Shown here in pieces: positions 6,912 through 7,288 of a stretch of DNA of 7,288 nt. Below the pieces are notes generated by a model. It did not search any database. It was not told the origin of the DNA and saw only the letters and a program-made list of their open reading frames with translations. Made by a program: the position numbers and the translations under genes. Positions within the stretch are counted from its first letter, which is position 1. Every line of letters starts with the position of its first letter. Location: positions 1-7,288 of the forward strand of contig JAGLCH010000182.1 in NCBI GenBank assembly GCA_023146355.1, written 5' to 3'. The stretch comes from Bacteriovoracaceae bacterium. Its GTDB lineage: Bacteria > Bdellovibrionota > Bacteriovoracia > Bacteriovoracales > Bacteriovoracaceae.

Positions 6912-7038
6912 CAGCTATCTATAGCACAATTACTTCAATAAGCGATGAGTATAAAAACAAAACGACTTTTTTATACTGTTCTTAAACTGAGCAAATACAG
7001 GAACTTATGATGGCAAATAAAAAACAATCAGGCAAGGC
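6912..7038. other. Intergenic region upstream of dbpA
   Basis: This 127-bp AT-rich stretch should hold the dbpA-rhlE-cvfB promoter unless the operon extends upstream. Minus-strand -10-like strings are visible: TATAAA near 6972-6977 and TATACT near 6949-6954. Neither has a good -35 at the usual distance, so I make no promoter call. The part next to 7039 carries the terminator-like hairpin listed separately. Confidence 0.7.
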
Positions 7039-7042
7039 CTAA
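7015..7042 (-). terminator. Probable intrinsic terminator of the rightmost minus-strand gene
   Basis: The minus strand reads TTAGGC, loop CTT, GCCTGA (7042 down to 7028), a 6-bp stem with one G-U pair. TTG and a T-rich tail of six T, A and three T follow. The stem starts at the stop codon of the gene ending at 7039. The stem is short, so efficiency is uncertain. A larger inverted repeat (7007-7014 with 7051-7058) surrounds it. Confidence 0.5.
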
Positions 7043-7288
7043 AGCGTATAGCCATCATGGTCATTGATTTGACTAACAGACAGCTTAATTTCAGAGATCA
7101 GCTTTTTAGTTTTTTCATGATTAAACTCACCTCCAGGAGATTCAAGCTCTTTAATTGAGCAATCAACCCGAGGGTAAATGAAATCAGTTATCCTTTCCCA
7201 GTTGTGAGAAATTATTACTGATTTAGAGTAGTTATGATTCTGATTAATAAAATCTTTATTGAGCGCAATTGAGGAGTAGATAAGGTAG
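7039..7288 (-). CDS. Hypothetical protein, C-terminal 82 residues only
   Basis: The minus strand is open from the right edge to a TAG at 7039-7041, giving 82 residues of a gene that starts outside the window. The stretch includes SVIISHNWERITDFIYPRVD (about 23-42) and ends DGYTL. It looks soluble and mixed-charge, with no evident membrane segment, signal or motif that I recognise. An 82-codon open frame in AT-rich DNA, in the same direction as the neighbours and followed by a terminator-like hairpin, supports a real gene. The hairpin and the 127-bp gap suggest it is a separate transcription unit from dbpA. I assign no function. Confidence 0.6.
   Translation of the reverse strand, partial: YLIYSSIALNKDFINQNHNYSKSVIISHNWERITDFIYPRVDCSIKELESPGGEFNHEKTKKLISEIKLSVSQINDHDGYTL

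Noticed and set aside
7007..7042. 11-codon plus-strand ORF (MMANKKQSGKA) with an AGGAA upstream
   Set aside because: It is too short to support alone, has no good promoter, and overlaps the terminator-like hairpin and T-tract of the opposite strand, which explain its Lys-rich codons.

Overview
The window comes from a moderately AT-rich bacterial chromosome (roughly 40% GC by eye). It is dominated by RNA-metabolism genes on the minus strand, with one membrane transporter on the plus strand. The DbpA, RhlE and DeaD-type helicases and the CvfB-like S1 protein are typical of Proteobacteria and related Gram-negatives. Frequent AGA arginine codons and low GC argue against an enteric bacterium. A marine gammaproteobacterium or a Bacteriovorax/Halobacteriovorax-like predator would fit, but this is inference from composition and gene content, not an identification.

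Layout from left to right. (1) 1-1372, minus: a DeaD/CsdA-type DEAD-box RNA helicase that starts at a GTG and runs off the left edge just as a Gly/Arg-rich linker begins. (2) 1373-1644: a 272-bp divergent intergenic region with an imperfect hairpin, spaced direct repeats, a run of nine C and an 8-4-8 palindrome close to the next start codon. (3) 1645-3348, plus: a complete NhaC-superfamily Na+/H+ antiporter. (4) 3350-3381: a hairpin between convergent genes. (5) 6911 down to 3367, minus: a compact gene run dbpA -> rhlE -> cvfB, with a 3-bp gap and then a 4-bp ATGA overlap. (6) 6912-7038: a short intergenic stretch with a probable terminator for the upstream gene. (7) 7039-7288, minus: the C-terminal 82 codons of an unrecognised protein.

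The three-gene run reads as an RNA-remodelling operon. DbpA family members act on 23S rRNA in 50S assembly, RhlE is implicated in ribosome maturation and RNA decay, and CvfB/YitL proteins bind RNA through S1 domains. With the DeaD-type gene nearby, three different DEAD-box helicases lie within 7.3 kb, interrupted only by an oppositely oriented antiporter. I found no CRISPR array, rRNA, tRNA, insertion sequence or integrase, and no clearly novel system. The most unusual items are the helicase clustering, the in-frame single-stop junction between dbpA and rhlE, and the repeat-rich control region before the antiporter.
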